A DNA stretch of 64,000 nucleotides, from positions 17,419,512 to 17,483,511 of the forward strand of contig CM029640.1 of NCBI GenBank assembly GCA_017311315.1, given 5' to 3'. The stretch comes from Dendrocalamus latiflorus. Lineage: Eukaryota > Streptophyta > Magnoliopsida > Poales > Poaceae. The notes beneath the pieces were generated by a model, which saw nothing but the letters and a program-made list of their open reading frames with translations, ran no database searches and was not told the DNA's origin. The stretch's first letter is position 1. Each line of letters starts with the position of its first letter. Of this stretch, positions 33,501 to 46,977 are shown one piece after another. A program made the translations under genes and the position numbers.

Positions 33501-36500
33501 CAAGGGACAAATCAACTGAGGAGCAACCACTCAGGGATCACTTTGCTAACATGGATGACGTCAAGCCCAATTGTGGAGGGGTTTAATGATGTACTTGAGG
33601 AGATTCATGGTAACTTACAAGAATTAAAAGAATGGCACAATAATTCTATAGCTAACCATGTTATAGGTGAAAGCACAATGGTGGAGCACGAACTCGATAA
33701 AACTAACACCGAGATGGCTGCCCGAGTTCAACGAGAGGAGGAAGAAGCAGGCTGCAAGAGCGAAGAGATGCTCATCTTGCTCGTCAACAATAGCAAGATG
33801 AACAAGCTCACCTGCAACGACAAGCATGTCTACCTTGCGCACCATAGGATGTACATCTTCTTCGACAGGGAGCCACATGAAGGGAAGCCACATGTGGGCG
33901 AGCCGCTACACGTGGAGGCTTCCTCAGAAGAGGGCTTGTTTGCTATAGGTTAGGCTCCAACGATGATGATAGGCACTACGCTGATGCCTTTGAGGAGGAC
34001 TCCGATGCAAATTGGGTATCAATAGATTGCGGTAACTACCACGATCGCGCTGGACATGTCCCGGTACCACACGAGGAGGATCCTCTCACTAAGGTAAAGA
34101 TTACCATGCCTAAATATTTTAGTGGTGCAGATATGAAAGAATATCAAAAGTGGGAGATGCGCATGGACAAGATCTTCCGTATGCATGATTTTAGTGAAGA
34201 CCAAGCTTGCTCCCTTGAAATTTGAGGACTATGCACTGATATGGTGAGAGAAAGTTCAAAATAATCATGAGACAACGGTCAACCTCCTATCATAATGTGG
34301 GAAGTAATGAAGCAAAAGATGCATATTCATTTTGTTCATGTACATTTTCGCCGAGATGTTCTTATTCAATTGTAGAAATTAAATCAAGACGCATAATCGG
34401 TAGAAGACTACTATAAGCAAATGGAGCAACTCTTGATTTGGGGCAAAGTTCATGAGGATAATGAACAAATAATGGCAAGATTCTTGCATGGGCCGAACCA
34501 CAACATTTTCAAGCTAATCAACTTTCAGCTATATTCCACTATGATTGAACTAGAGCATTTAGCAATCAAAGCGGAGAAGAAGCTCAAGGAAGAGGCACTA
34601 TCGCAATCCAAGTGCAGCACTTTTACTCCCAGGATGAGTCATCCCTCTGCCTTGACCTACGTGCCCAGGGATAGGTCCAAGTAGACATCAGCAGAGGTAT
34701 GTTCAGCAAACCTTTGAATTCCAATACACCAGCACATGTTGTGTCTAATGCTTTGAATGTGAAATCTAGTCTATCATCTAGTATTAAACCTGCTAGTTCA
34801 TCTAAAGCATTGCAATCCTCTGCTGGTTCTAACACTAAAACAAGTGCAATTCAATGTTGGCGTTGTCAAAGATGTGGTCATTATGCTTGTGAATGCCCTA
34901 ATGTTTAGCTTATGATTGTCACTGAAACTGGTTATGATTCTGCGTCTGATTCTAAAACTAAACCTATTCCATGTGATGGTAATAACTCTAAGAATGAATA
35001 TGATACTAATGATCAATGTCCTAGTGAAGGTGAATCTGCTTTGGTTGTTACTCCATATTTATCAATGCTTGTTAAAGAAGATAACTAATCCCAACGTTGC
35101 AATTTGTTCATGAACAGTGCTAAAGTAAAAGATAATAAAGTCAAAATGATTATTGATAGTTGTTCATGCCGAAACCTTGCTAGTGTTGAGATGTGTGAAA
35201 AGCTTAACTAAAATTACTTAAACATCCTTATTCATATTGTGTGCAATGGCTTCGTGAGGGAAGCAAAGTTAAAATTCAGCACCATGTGGAAGTTTCCTTC
35301 AAGGTTAACAAGTATGATGATACTGTTTTATGTGATGTTGTGCCTATGACAGTCTTTTATTTACTGCTGAGCAGTCCATGGTTGTTTGATAGCAATGTAC
35401 ATCATGATGGGTGAGCCAATACTTATAGCTTCAAGTAGGAAGGTAAGAACAGGGTTTTACTACTGCTTACTCCTTCTCAAATACAAGCCATTGAACAAAA
35501 ATGAAAGGAGAAACTATAGCTTGCTGTTCAGCAAGATAAGCTAAAGGTAAGCACTGAAACGGTTCTGATTGCAATTAAAACAGATCTGAAAGAGGTGAGC
35601 AATGATCCTAGTGTTATGCACTTTGTTCCTGTTTATAAGGACATTAAGGTTATGTTTACAACTAAACGATCTAAACACACTACCTAATTCTGTTCAGTCA
35701 TTGTTGCAGGCATATGATGATGTTTTTCCTAAGGAGGTGCTACCCAAACTTCCGCCATTTCGTGGGATTGAGCACCAAATCGATTTCATGCCAAGTGTCT
35801 CGCTACCGAATCGACCACTATACCACACCAATCCAGCCGAAACCAAGGAAATACAACGGCAAGTGTAAGAGCTTTGGACAAAGGGTATGTACGTGAAAAA
35901 CCTTTCTCCCTATGTTGTCCTTGTTATTCTTGTTCCTAAGAAAGACGGTACGTGGAGAATGTATGTTGATTGTCGTACTATCAATAATATCACTGTTAGA
36001 TATCGTCACCCTATATCTAGGCTTGATGATATGTTAGATGAGTTTAGTAGAGCACACATTTTCTAAAAAATTGATCTGAAAAGTGGATACCACCAGATTC
36101 GCATGAAACCAGGAGACGAATGAAAAACTGCTTTTAAACAAAGTTTAGATTATATAAGTAGTTAGTCATGCCTTTTGGTTTAACTAATATACCTAGTACT
36201 TTCATACGCTTGATGAATCATGTTTTAAGAGCTTTTATTGGTCATTTTGTGGTAGTCTACTTTGATGATATTTTGATATATAGCAAAACCATGACTGAAC
36301 ACTTAGATCATTTGAAACAAATGCTTGATGTCCTTAGACTGAGAAGCTATTCGTAGCTTTGCTAAATGCACATTTTCCACTGATAAAGTAGTGTTCCTTG
36401 GGTTTGTTATTTTTGGACATGGAATCAAAATTGATGACTCTAAAATTGATGCAATTAAGAATTGGCCTGTTCCTATTAATGTGAGTTAAGCGCGTAGTTT

Positions 36501-38335
36501 TCATGGTCTTTCTAACTTTTATCATCGATTCGTGAATGATTTCAGTACTATTGCTACCCCGTTAAATGAATTTACAAAAAAGAGTGCCTTTTGTGTGTGT
36601 GTGGGGGGGGGGGGCGAGCACAACAGAGATCTTTTGATACTCTAAAAACAAAGCTCACAGAGGCGCCACTACTAGCTCTACTTGATTTCACTAAAATGTT
36701 TGAGATTAAATGCGGTGCTAGTGGAATAGGTATTGGTGGTGTTCTTATGTAGGAAGGTAAGCCAATTGCTTATTTTTTTTGAAAAAATTGAATGGAGCTC
36801 AGCTAAAATATCATGTTTATGATAAGGAGCTCTATGCACTAGTACATGTTCTTGAAACTTGGCAACATTATGTATGGCCTAATGCTTTTGTCATACATTT
36901 TGATCATGAATCTCTCAAGTACTTGAAAGGCCAACTAAGTTGAACTGCCAACATGCTAAGTGGATGGAATTCGTAGAAACTTTTTCATATGTTGTTAAGT
37001 ATAAGAAGGGCAAAGATAATGTTGTTGCTGATACTTTGTCTCAAATGAGCATTCTTTTAACTCAATTGGATACCAAGGTGCTTGGTTTAGATAGTTTAAA
37101 AGAGTTATATACTGCTGATTCTGATTTCGCTGAACACTTTGCTTGTTGTTTGCATGGAAAATGATGGGATAAATTTCATGTTCATGATGGGGTTTTTTGT
37201 TTTGTTTAACAAACTTTGCGTTCCAAATTTGTTCGTTCATTTGTTTCTTATGTTGGAATCGCATTACGAAGGATTGATGTGACATTTTACGCATGGAAAG
37301 ACATTGAGCATGCTGGCCGATAACTTCTACTGGCCAAAGATGAAATATGACGTTGAACGGTATGTACCACGTTGTATGTCATGTCACAAAGCTAAATCGA
37401 AGCTAGATCCATATGGTTTGTATACTCCTCTTCTGGTTCCTATAATTCTTTGGGAAGACATTAGTATGGATTTTATTCTGGGATTGCCTTGAACTAAGAG
37501 GGGGAGCGATCCGATATTTGTTGTTGTGGATAGGTTCTCAAAATGGCGTATTTTATTCCCTGTCATAAGAGCGATGATGTGTCACGTGTAGCTAACTTGT
37601 TTTCAGAGAGATAGTGCGTTTGCATGGCATACTGAAGACCATTATTTCTGATCATGCATGATGGCAAGTTCATGAGCTACTTTTGGAAGATATTTGTGGG
37701 CTAAGCTTGGCACAAAGTTATCGTTCTCCATAACTTGTCATCCACAAACTGATGGACAAACTGAAGTGGTGAATCGTACTCTTGGGACGATGCTGCAAAC
37801 CATGATAAAGAAGAATTTGAAAGAGTGGGAAGATTGTTTACCACATATTGAGTTTGCATACAACAGGGAGGGTACACTCTACAACTCAACTCTCCCCATT
37901 TGAAATTGTTTATGGTTTTCAACCACATACACCATTGGATTTATTGCCATTGCTTTTCATTGAAAGAGTTAATATTGATACTTCTAAACATGCTAATTTT
38001 GTGAAACGTATACATATAAAAACTAAGGAAGAAATAGAGAAAAAGGCATGTTATATTGCTGAAAAACGAAATAAAAATAAAAAACAAATGATCTTTGAAC
38101 CTGATGATCTTGTTTGGTTACATCTTTGCATAGATAGATTTCTTGAGAAAAAAAAATCTAAGTTGATGAATTATGGAGATGGCCCATTCAAAGTGCTTGA
38201 AAGAATAAATGATAATGCTTATAAGTTAGAACTGCCTGGCGATGGTTATGGTGTTAATGCTACATTCAATGTTGCGGATTTGTCACCTTTATTTACTTCT
38301 ACTAACCCTGTAGAGTCGAGGTCGACTCATTTTCA
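33501..38335 (+). pseudogene. Ty3/gypsy gag-pol, full-length but decayed
   Basis: Domains run in gypsy order with many stops and frameshifts. Gag lies at 33540-34690 (including IMARFLHGPNHN). A CCHC zinc knuckle, CWRCQRCGHYACEC, is near 34855-34900. The protease region (35090-35420) is poorly preserved. Reverse transcriptase spans 35700-36500 with HQIDFMPS and MPFGLTN, and its active-site word YFDDILIYS is intact. RNase H is at 36640-37070 (YKKGKDNVVADTLSQ). Integrase is at 37260-37930 with its zinc-binding part (PRCMSCHKAKS) and DGQTEVVNRTLGTML. The C-terminal part is at 37850-38330 (GPFKVLERINDNAYKLELP). The integrase tail is open for 173 codons. A run of G at 36604-36614 causes one break. 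It could not be active. Confidence 0.93.
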
Positions 38336-38346
38336 AGAGGGGAGGA
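38336..38346 (+). other. Polypurine tract of the gypsy element
   Basis: AGAGGGGAGGA directly before the 3' LTR start TGATGAAG at 38347. Confidence 0.7.
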
Positions 38347-41300
38347 TGATGAAGTCATCACTATCATAAAAAGCTTCATCTACATCATCACCACCACCTC
38401 CATCATCGGATTCACAAAACAATGACATGACTAGTTTTGGTCCTATGGCTGAAGCTTTGCAAGAATTGTACAAGGGACCAATCACTCGAGCTAGAGCAAC
38501 AGAACTAGCTAAATAGGTGAATCTGATCCTAAATTCCTTTGATTTCACTTAACAGGACAGCTTGCTACTTAATGCTTCCACTTTGTGTATTCTTAGGTTA
38601 TTAGGTGAGTAAGAACTTGGTGTTACCAAATTGAAGGAGAGGGAGGCCGGTGCACCAAGAGAAGGTCCAAAAGGAGGAAATGATGACATTTCACTTATAT
38701 CAGTAAGAGAATCCACCAACTTGTTGGAATCAAAATTTTAAGCTTGGATTGAAAACTGGAGAAGACTACACTTTGGAAGCTCAATTGTGCCTAGTTTTTG
38801 GGACCATGGAGCAACAACTCCTGGATCCTCTGCGTAAATCGCACTAGACCAGGATTAGCTAGTGCATATAGTGATAATAGGGATACATATTAAGTACAAT
38901 GATAAACTTTATTTAACTAAATATGAGCTTGATGGCCAAAGTTTACATCCACGGCCCATAAGCCAATTTTAAATATAAGCAGTGGAAGATAAAGCCGAAG
39001 CGAAAGAAGTCTAACAAACCTACCCAAAGGCAAACGATAGTAAGACGTGGCCTAATCATCCTGATCCTCACCTAAGTCGAAGTAGTCCTCCTCTAGGTAA
39101 CAGAATTAAGGGTAAGCACATAAAATGTACTCCACAAGTTATACAGGGAATGCAATATTAATGCAAAGCTAACAAGTGAAGGCATATAGGGTTAATTGAG
39201 CGTAAATCAACATTTAAAGAAATACAGTAAATATATTAGAAATTACTAAATTTAATATAGTAAGTAAAAATAGTAATTTAAATAAATAATACCATTGGCA
39301 TAGGCACCAACCTAACCACGAGCATCCCACCCAGACCATTTTTCTCCAAAAAGATCTTATATGGATTCCATCCATCCCTAAGCATTTTGTAAATCTAAGC
39401 CTAATCCATGAAAAACTCTACTTAACTTGCCCATGATTGTGGGTACGGCTATCCAGGATAGTTCATATACTCTGAAGAGGTTATGCAACTTTACCCACAA
39501 GATATGATTATCTCATAATGTCGGCCATTACACGCTTCCGTAGGCGTGCGACTGAGAAAATCATAACAAGACTTTTGCTATGTAAAAGCCGTCAACCTGG
39601 CCACGCCTCCACTAAGGTTTCACCACAACATGAACTACAAGTTGGGGCCCCCCTCATGTGCCGTGTGAGACTTCTCGTGGCCTACGTCACGCTCACATTT
39701 AGCCTATAGTGAGATTCAAGTTGGGACCCACAAATTAGTTAGCTAGGATTGTCTCATACTAGCTTGTGGTAGTACATTTGGGCTTTGTAGCAGTAGCTCA
39801 CAGACCGGTCCTTATTGACTTAGGCTCTTCCCATGTACCCCTTGTGCCTGGCATCGCCGTTTTGCCACCAAACAACGATGTGTGCCAGCAAGCATCCACC
39901 ATCATACCATTTGCCTAAGTCTAAATCGGATTTTAAATTTTATTTTGAAATAATTCAAATTCTTTCTTGACTCACTAAATTCAAGAGTACATTTTAAAAG
40001 CTTGTCATTTTATGTGAAAAAAGTATCCCAACCTAGAGTTATCTCTAAGCATGTCTAAGCATTTGCTACAAAATTCTCTTGTTAATACTAGTGTACTAAG
40101 TAGAGTTTCATTCTAGGGTGACAAGATATTTAGGAATCAATGTCAAAGGAGGTATTAACAAGTAGGCAATAACTATGTTCAAAACTAAATTGAAATAAGT
40201 TGAATAAAAATATGCATGCAGAATAATTTAAAATAATATAGTTTTATTTGTAAACTAATATTAATATGATCAAGATATGTAACTTGCCTTGCTCCACGAA
40301 TTGGTGAGAATTGTAGTTGATGAAATCCTCGGAATCATCATAGTTTACACAGAAAATAACCTGCCAAACTCAAATAAATTCAAATAAACTCCAAATTTTA
40401 AAGCAAGGAATATTTGGATAGATCTTGAATTTCGATGAATTTAGAAATTTGAATGAGTTCAATCGGAGCTAGAATGAAAGAGAACAGGCTTCTGGAAGTG
40501 TTTTTGGCGTGGTTGAAAATAGCAGTGGTCAAAAGCTAACATGGTTAGAGCTACAATATTTTGCATGGTCCGAAGCTATAGTGTTTTGTGTGCGGTCGAT
40601 GGTTGAAAGCTCTATAGAGTGGCCGGTGGTTGGAAGCTCCATAGAGTGGTCGGTGGTCGAAGTCTATAGTGGTTGGGAAAGTGGCAGAGGATAGCAAAGG
40701 TTTGGGAGATGGTTGCATGCAGTCAAAAATACAGGGAGAGGGATTGAGTAGCTCAGCGCAGACTACGAGGAGGTTAGAAGTTGGTCTATGGTGAGGAAGA
40801 AAAGGCAACGGTACTGCTCAGTCATAGTCGACGGCGGTGTTTCGGTGGTGGGTGAAGCTCAGCAGAGTGGTCGACGAGGTCGAGCCAGGGTGAAGAAGGT
40901 GTTGGTAATAGCCTCGAAGCTCGGAAGTGGTTCCCTTGCTAGCAATTACTTGCCAGAGGAGCTCGTTGACGCGCAAACGAGGAGACGATGCAAAAAATTA
41001 CTCAAGCGCTGAGGAGAGGATTTGAGAGAGGGATGAGGTGCGGTGTGAGGCTAGGTGCTCAGGGAGGCTTTTATATGGCTCGGGGGAGTGAAAACAGCCG
41101 AGCATTACCTCGCCGGAGTTATGGCGGCCGAAGGTGGCACGAACCAATGGTAGTGAGGTTTAAAGAGGGAAAAGATGGTGGGGTGAGTGCGGGAGTGAAG
41201 TGGGGTCTTAATGGTAGCTAATGCCTAGGAAAGACAGAAGGAAACGGAAGCTTTAAAGGCTCTGAGGTTTGGACATGGCATCGGGAGGGGAAAGAAGAAG

Positions 41301-42750
41301 GGAAGGAAGAAGAAGATGATGGGTGGGCCATGGCTGTCAGCGAGAGAAGAGAAGAGCAAGAGAGACAGGGCGAGCGGATGCACGATGTGTGGCGGCGGGA
41401 AAATCCTGGCCGTCACACAGAGGAAGGGGCGCGGGTACCCGCAGATGGGATCGCGTGGCCATGGGGTGAATCTAGGTCGTCCAAGTGCCGGCTCGGGATG
41501 AAGGTTGGGTTTTAATTATCTTTTTGATTTTTAGAGAAACCAGGAAACTTTAAAAGGCTTAGAAAAATCAAATAAAGTCTAAAAATTCTTGAAAAATTAA
41601 TAGAAATTCCTGTAGCTATTTTCGACTTAGGAAAATTATTTCCAATTCAAGATTGGTCTTTATTTTTTTACAAAAAAAAACTTTTTAGCTTTGAAGTTAA
41701 TTTTTAAATTTTTGAAAAACACAAAAAATTTAGATAAAAGCTATATGCTTTCAAATAATTAATATGATTTGTTTACAGAAATTCAAAAATACCATTTCTT
41801 TAATAATATTTTAATGTTTTTAATTAAATTACATTTAAGAAAAGCCTTTTTAAAAGCTAAAAATAGGCAATAAAATATTCATAATTTATGCAACCAAATA
41901 ACACTTGCATTTATTTTAAATTAAATTAAAATTTCACTAATAATTTAAAAATAAACAGCTGGGCTGTAATAGTTTTCAATTCTGAGTTTGTTTGAGTTTT
42001 TGGCTAAGTTTCATGTGTCATGGGCTGGTTTGTAGCTATATTAAGACATATTACATGTGTGTTGGGCTTTAGTATTCATTTTGATTCAGCTTTAATGTGA
42101 TGGCGATGCCAAAGCTTTAAATGGGATGAAAATGGATACTTGGGCCACAAGAAAAGTCGGGTTGTTGCCAATGGAGGTTTGCGCCACCCTCATGGGCCAG
42201 AAACCATGTGGGGGCCACCCTCATGGGTGCACATACCAAGGCAACAGTCAGCCACTTCTTATTGTTTTTGGTTTATGAGAGTTTATGTTAGGCAAGAGTA
42301 ATCTAAATTAGGAAGATAGAGATAGAATCTGATTTGAGTTGTTTTCACTTTGTGTGGCCGACCAGGTTTGTACGGATGGCTATAAAGCCTTGGCTACCGC
42401 TCCCTGTAATTCTTGAATGTTAATTTTTAGTCTAAGTTATTTCTTACTCTTTGGTTTATACTGTGCACTGCCCCAAGAGTTGGAAAGCTGACTAGTTATC
42501 GTTCCATCAAATTACTAATTAACAGTGTTCTTATTGTTCCTCACGGATCAGCAAAGTTGTCTTTCTTGGTGTGGTGCAAAGACGGAGATCCAAAGCGTGT
42601 TGCTAGTTGAACTCTGGTACATAAAATTCTGTAGTCAAGATAGGCAATTGTGTATTTCCGTTCATCAGAATTCGTAGGATTTCAGGTTAGTTATACATTT
42701 ACCCCTTAAGAGAGATCCTACATTATAAAGATCGGACAACCCCTGTACCA
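38347..42750 (+). repeat. 3' LTR of the gypsy element, split by a nested insertion
   Basis: LTR sequence at 38347-38798 and 41972-42750 aligns with 30787-31937. The two parts are separated by the 3.17-kb insertion described next. The right end near CCCTGTACCA is approximate. Confidence 0.8.
38799..41971. mobile_element. Nested 3173-bp insertion, probably a solo LTR
   Basis: The insertion begins TGGGACCATGG and ends CTGGGCTGTAATA. It is flanked by GTTTT at 38794-38798 and 41972-41976. The 5' LTR has a single GTTTT at the same place (31227-31231), which shows the empty site. A TG start, a 5-bp duplication and no coding domains over 3 kb fit a solo LTR of a gypsy element. The terminal TA instead of CA would be one substitution. 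Frames at 40509-41515 have no domain. Confidence 0.65.
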
Positions 42751-45300
42751 CCATCAATTAGCCAAGCACACGCCTCCTCGTGCACGCCGACCGCACCTTT
42801 CCCTTGCTACACTGGCTGCACGACTTGTCGGTGTGTTAGCGCCACCACTGACCAAGCACCACCTCTATGGTGTACCACCAGCCAACTGAGCCGAGCAGCT
42901 GTGCATCTCCGTGCATGCGTTGCTGACTCTAGATTAGTTTTGGGTGCGCCTCCGTGTACCTTCACTGATTACTACTGACGGACTGTTCGATTGTGCTCCT
43001 TCGCTCACGCGTCGCCGGCGACCAATGTCTACGCAGCGGTATGCCGTATCCGTGGACTGAGCTTTGGGCTTCGCCCCCGTTGTGCGCCATCATTGGATCA
43101 ATCTTGCCATCCCATCGAACTGGGCCTCGCCTTTACACCGCACCACCGTTGAGATCGGGCTTGTTGTCTATGTTTCCGTGCACGCAATTGAGCTCCATTA
43201 GAGCAAGGACATCACTGTCATGTGAGGTGTGCCATGCACCGCCTACACATCGCATGTCACCGGGGCCACCGTCGTCACCTAACTCCGTTGCTGCCTCCAT
43301 GCAAGCCGCCAGAGAATAAGAAGGATGGAACGACCTCGGTGCTTCTGCGCCATGGTCGCTGCTGTCTCCTCTGCGCCTGTACTGCCGCCTCCGCGGTAAC
43401 GCCCTGCCGAGGTTGCTACTGCTCTCGTACATCCCTCTGCGGCAATGCTGTGCCTAGGTCGCCTCCACACTGCACCGACTTCGTGTGTGTATGCGCGAGC
43501 GAGGGTAGGGGCTCCGGCTTCGTCCCCAGTGAGGATGAGGTGGGGCATCGGTGCGCTAGCACCGCACCAGTCCGGGACCGAGCCGGCACGTGGGACATCG
43601 TTGCCGCCTCGTGCGTGCGTGCTGGACGCACTACAGTTGAGGGGAAACCCTAGTGGGCTGGCTATGCAAGCCTGTAATTTTTACAGAAAAGCCCTTGACT
43701 TTTTTGCAATTGTGCATAAGTCCTTGGTTTATTAAAATTGGATCCTTGTGGATTGAAATTTTGCAATAAGGACCCTGGAAATTTTGGAATAAAAAGTATG
43801 AGGGCTTCACTTGGTGGAAAATTGCAAATTAAACCTCAAAAGTTTTATGGTTCTTTTAAGTCTTTTGTGATTTATTTAATTAATAGAAATTGTTTGTATT
43901 GATTTGTGAGTATAAAAATTGTTCTATGCCTAGAAAATTAACAGAAAATTGATATAAAACTGTTGGAAACCCATAAATTTGTTATTTACTACTTATGAAA
44001 GTCGTTCTATTGCTATAATATATGTTTTGACTGATACGATACATGATGTACATATTCATTACCTTATGGTAATTATGTATCTTACTATACAATACTATAG
44101 ATGATGTGGACAACATGTTCAGGACTATACCAAGAAGGGAGTTTCCTGAGTTGAAATGCGACAGTAGTAACCATCCTGTGTGGGCAATTGAGGTGAGGAT
44201 GCATCTCACTGCACGTGCCATCATGCACTTGTGCCAAATTAATGGGCACGCTACCGCTTCAACCTGTGAACCATGTTGAGAATATTCTTGGTTTATTTGT
44301 ATTGAACAATTAGCAATCGTGTCAAGTTGAGTTGAATTTGCGAAAATTTGTAAGTTTTTATTCCTACTATCAGGGGGCAGCGGTCTAATTGGTTGTGGCA
44401 GCGGTTTGACCGCAAGTCTGATGTGACCGGTCTTTGAGGGCAGTTGGGCCACCGGTGTGGTATGACCAACTTTTAGTTGGCGGTAGCAATTTTCTAGAAA
44501 GAGCCATTTTGGAGGATTTGGGTTGTGATCAAGTCTGGCAGTACTGGAGTTGGAACACATTATGACCTGGCGTTGTGTGGCGGTACCATCGAGGCAGTAG
44601 TACTGGTCTTATGCAAGTGGTTATGCCAATCCCTTGTTACCGGGGTTTGACTGCCATAGTCTAATCTGCCAGTCAATAGCAGTCAGACCAGATTTGTCTG
44701 AAAATATACTGGTGTTTTTGATATTTATGGAAAATAATCATGGGTTGAGTTTTGGGGTCCTAGCTTATTTGCATCTATGATGCATGGAGCATGTTGGACT
44801 AATATGAGTCAAGTTATGAATAACTTATGCCTAAAAATGATTTTTTGGTCTTTGATGTGCAGGGAGCTTGGAGGCAATCATGGTCGACGGTATGGATCGA
44901 AACTAGGTTCGAGGATAAGCTAAGATACGTTCAAGGAAACCGACTAGGATGGTTGGGTTCAAGTAAGGCACAGGGAAGGTAAGAGATGTTGAAGGGAAGA
45001 TTCAAACAACGGTTTATTAAATCATGCGGTCGGTGCATGTGAGGCGTGGTCAGGGAGAACTGATACAGACAGACTTATCGATGTGTGATCCATTGATGAA
45101 CTTACACGTTATAGGCATGGAGATTTCTTACAAAGGAGGAGATAACTATGGACTAGACTCGAGAAAGAGGTAAGGTCCGCGGTCAAAGTGAGGGTAGCAG
45201 AAATGGCGATGAGATCAAAACCGCGGTGTTTGGAGGGTGTTGGGAGGGCGGTTTAGGCCAAGAAGGCGTTGAGTAGGCCAAGTGGATGAAAACTTGCTCC
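42751..45300. other. Repeat-like region, no gene recognised
   Basis: A GC-rich part (42760-43660) has open frames on both strands without domains. 43660-43990 is AT-rich. 44350-44700 has repeated GCGGT and CCGGT words. A 192-codon minus-strand frame (43982-44560) shows no family. It is probably retroelement-derived. Confidence 0.3.
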
Positions 45301-45303
45301 TTA

Positions 45304-45608
45304 GAGCAAGTACAATAATGGTCTTATAGCCAAGCTAGTCAGCATTTTTGCTGATGTGGAGGAGAGAAGAGAAGAGAGAGATGAGAGCTTGGCTCTCATG
45401 CAAGCAACAAGCTGGGCACGGGAGCCTATGCAGTGGTGGGCCAAGATAATAAATGTATGTGAGGAGGAATATGAAAGAGAATGTGAGACATGGTACCACA
45501 TAATAATAAAAAACCTTTTGTAGACAAATAGAAGACAAATTATTGCATAACTTGCCTCTTATAACTTGACTTATAGCCAAACACTTGGCTCTATTATTGG
45601 ACTTGCTC
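45304..45608. mobile_element. MITE with TTA target duplication
   Basis: 305 bp with ends GAGCAAGTACAATAATGG and CTATTATTGGACTTGCTC, flanked by TTA on both sides. Size and duplication fit PIF/Harbinger-type MITEs. It lies 1.4-1.7 kb upstream of the ABCB start codon. Confidence 0.9.
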
Positions 45609-45747
45609 TTAGCGGGTTAGGCTTATATGCTTTGAGAAGCGTGCATAACTACATGAGTGTAAAACCTGATGTGTGTAGAATTAATAGGTTTTCTCAATTG
45701 TGTTAATCAATAGTATCTATTAGGATTAGACATATACTGGTTGCTAA

Positions 45748-46041
45748 GGGCATCTCCAATGGTCTGAGTCAGTTAGCTATATGTATGTACACATCAGCAT
45801 ATATCCTATGTGGAGGAAAGAGAGTATGCAAAAAAAACCGAGCCAGCTCTTCCTTAAGCACTAGTCTATAACGCAAAACGAGGCAGCCTCTATAAATGAT
45901 AGTCATTTTCTGTGTGTGCATGTAAGCATCAAATAGCTATCCTTATAGATAGTTATTTATAATACTAGCTTTTAGTGTGTACTATATAAATGATGTGGAA
46001 GTCTTCTAGTTAGTTGCTAGCTAGAACCATTGGAGATGCCC
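45748..46041. mobile_element. Tourist-like MITE with TAA target duplication
   Basis: 294 bp with perfect 15-bp ends GGGCATCTCCAATGG and CCATTGGAGATGCCC, flanked by TAA. It lies about 0.94 kb upstream of the ABCB start codon. Confidence 0.92.
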
Positions 46042-46044
46042 TAA

Positions 46045-46816
46045 TGGATAATATCCATAGTATCTATTGTGATAGGAGCAGGGGTTGCTAGAGTGCTTAA
46101 GAGTGACATGCAGAGTGAGATATTGTAAGATGAAACTAGGGGAGGATCCATGCGAGTCAATGCATTGGAAACCAATATTTTTTTATATCTCTATTTGGAT
46201 AAAACGGTTTCTACAAGACTTCTATGGAAATTATATTGTTTACTTATAATTGAAACTCCCGTGAGAGTGTATACTAAGACTAGAGATAAAATGGATACAA
46301 CTTTGTTACTAGCGGTTGATCAAATATCCTACCCCTTCAGTCACACATTGTTTTGGGATATGTGTAACCAAATTTTTAAATATTTATATTGATTACATGA
46401 AAAGCATATCTATAGATTTATCTCAAAAATACTTTCATAGTATTATATTTTTATTGTATTTTTATAAATATATTGTAAGTAGAAATTAGTGGTTAAAATG
46501 ATGTTTTGATTACGGTATCAATGTCTAAAACAATAAATATTTTGTGGCTGAAAGGCGTATAAAAACAAGATAAATACTTAAAAACCGTAAAAATAGGCGT
46601 GATAGTTTACAAGGATACGATTTTACACGTCAACGCGTGGCTCATTACACGGATGGCTGTTCAAAGTTGGCCGGATTTTATCCTTTCAACCAATCAATTA
46701 TTAAGCCACAATCACATCTCAACTCGCGGAAAAGAGAGCTCTAAACAATATGCCATACATATTCCCACGTACTACACGGGAAACAAATAGGACGAACTGG
46801 CCGAGTCCAGGAGAAC
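46045..46816. other. Upstream region of the ABCB gene
   Basis: AT-rich, short frames only. Probable promoter-distal DNA. Nothing else recognised. Confidence 0.35.
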
Positions 46817-46825
46817 ATAAATATA
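46817..46825 (+). promoter_or_regulatory. TATA-like box of the ABCB gene
   Basis: ATAAATATA lies about 155 bp before the ATG, followed by a CT-rich stretch (46860-46905) typical of a grass 5' leader. Confidence 0.5.
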
Positions 46826-46977
46826 CCCACCAAGGCGCCGCACGCCCATGCAGATACCATCGTCCCTTCTCTTCTCCTCGCCTCCTCTCCTCTCAGCTAG
46901 TCTCTAGCGCCGCAACAAAAACCTGAACCGCGAGGCGTGAGGAGGGCAAGGTAGCGGGCGCGGATCGATCTCGCTAG

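Noticed and set aside
43000..43735. Several overlapping frames in GC-rich DNA
   Set aside because: Open on both strands, with no recognisable domain or splice structure.
43982..44560. 192-codon minus-strand frame
   Set aside because: Longest domain-free frame in the window, but its composition and repeat-like surroundings do not support a gene.
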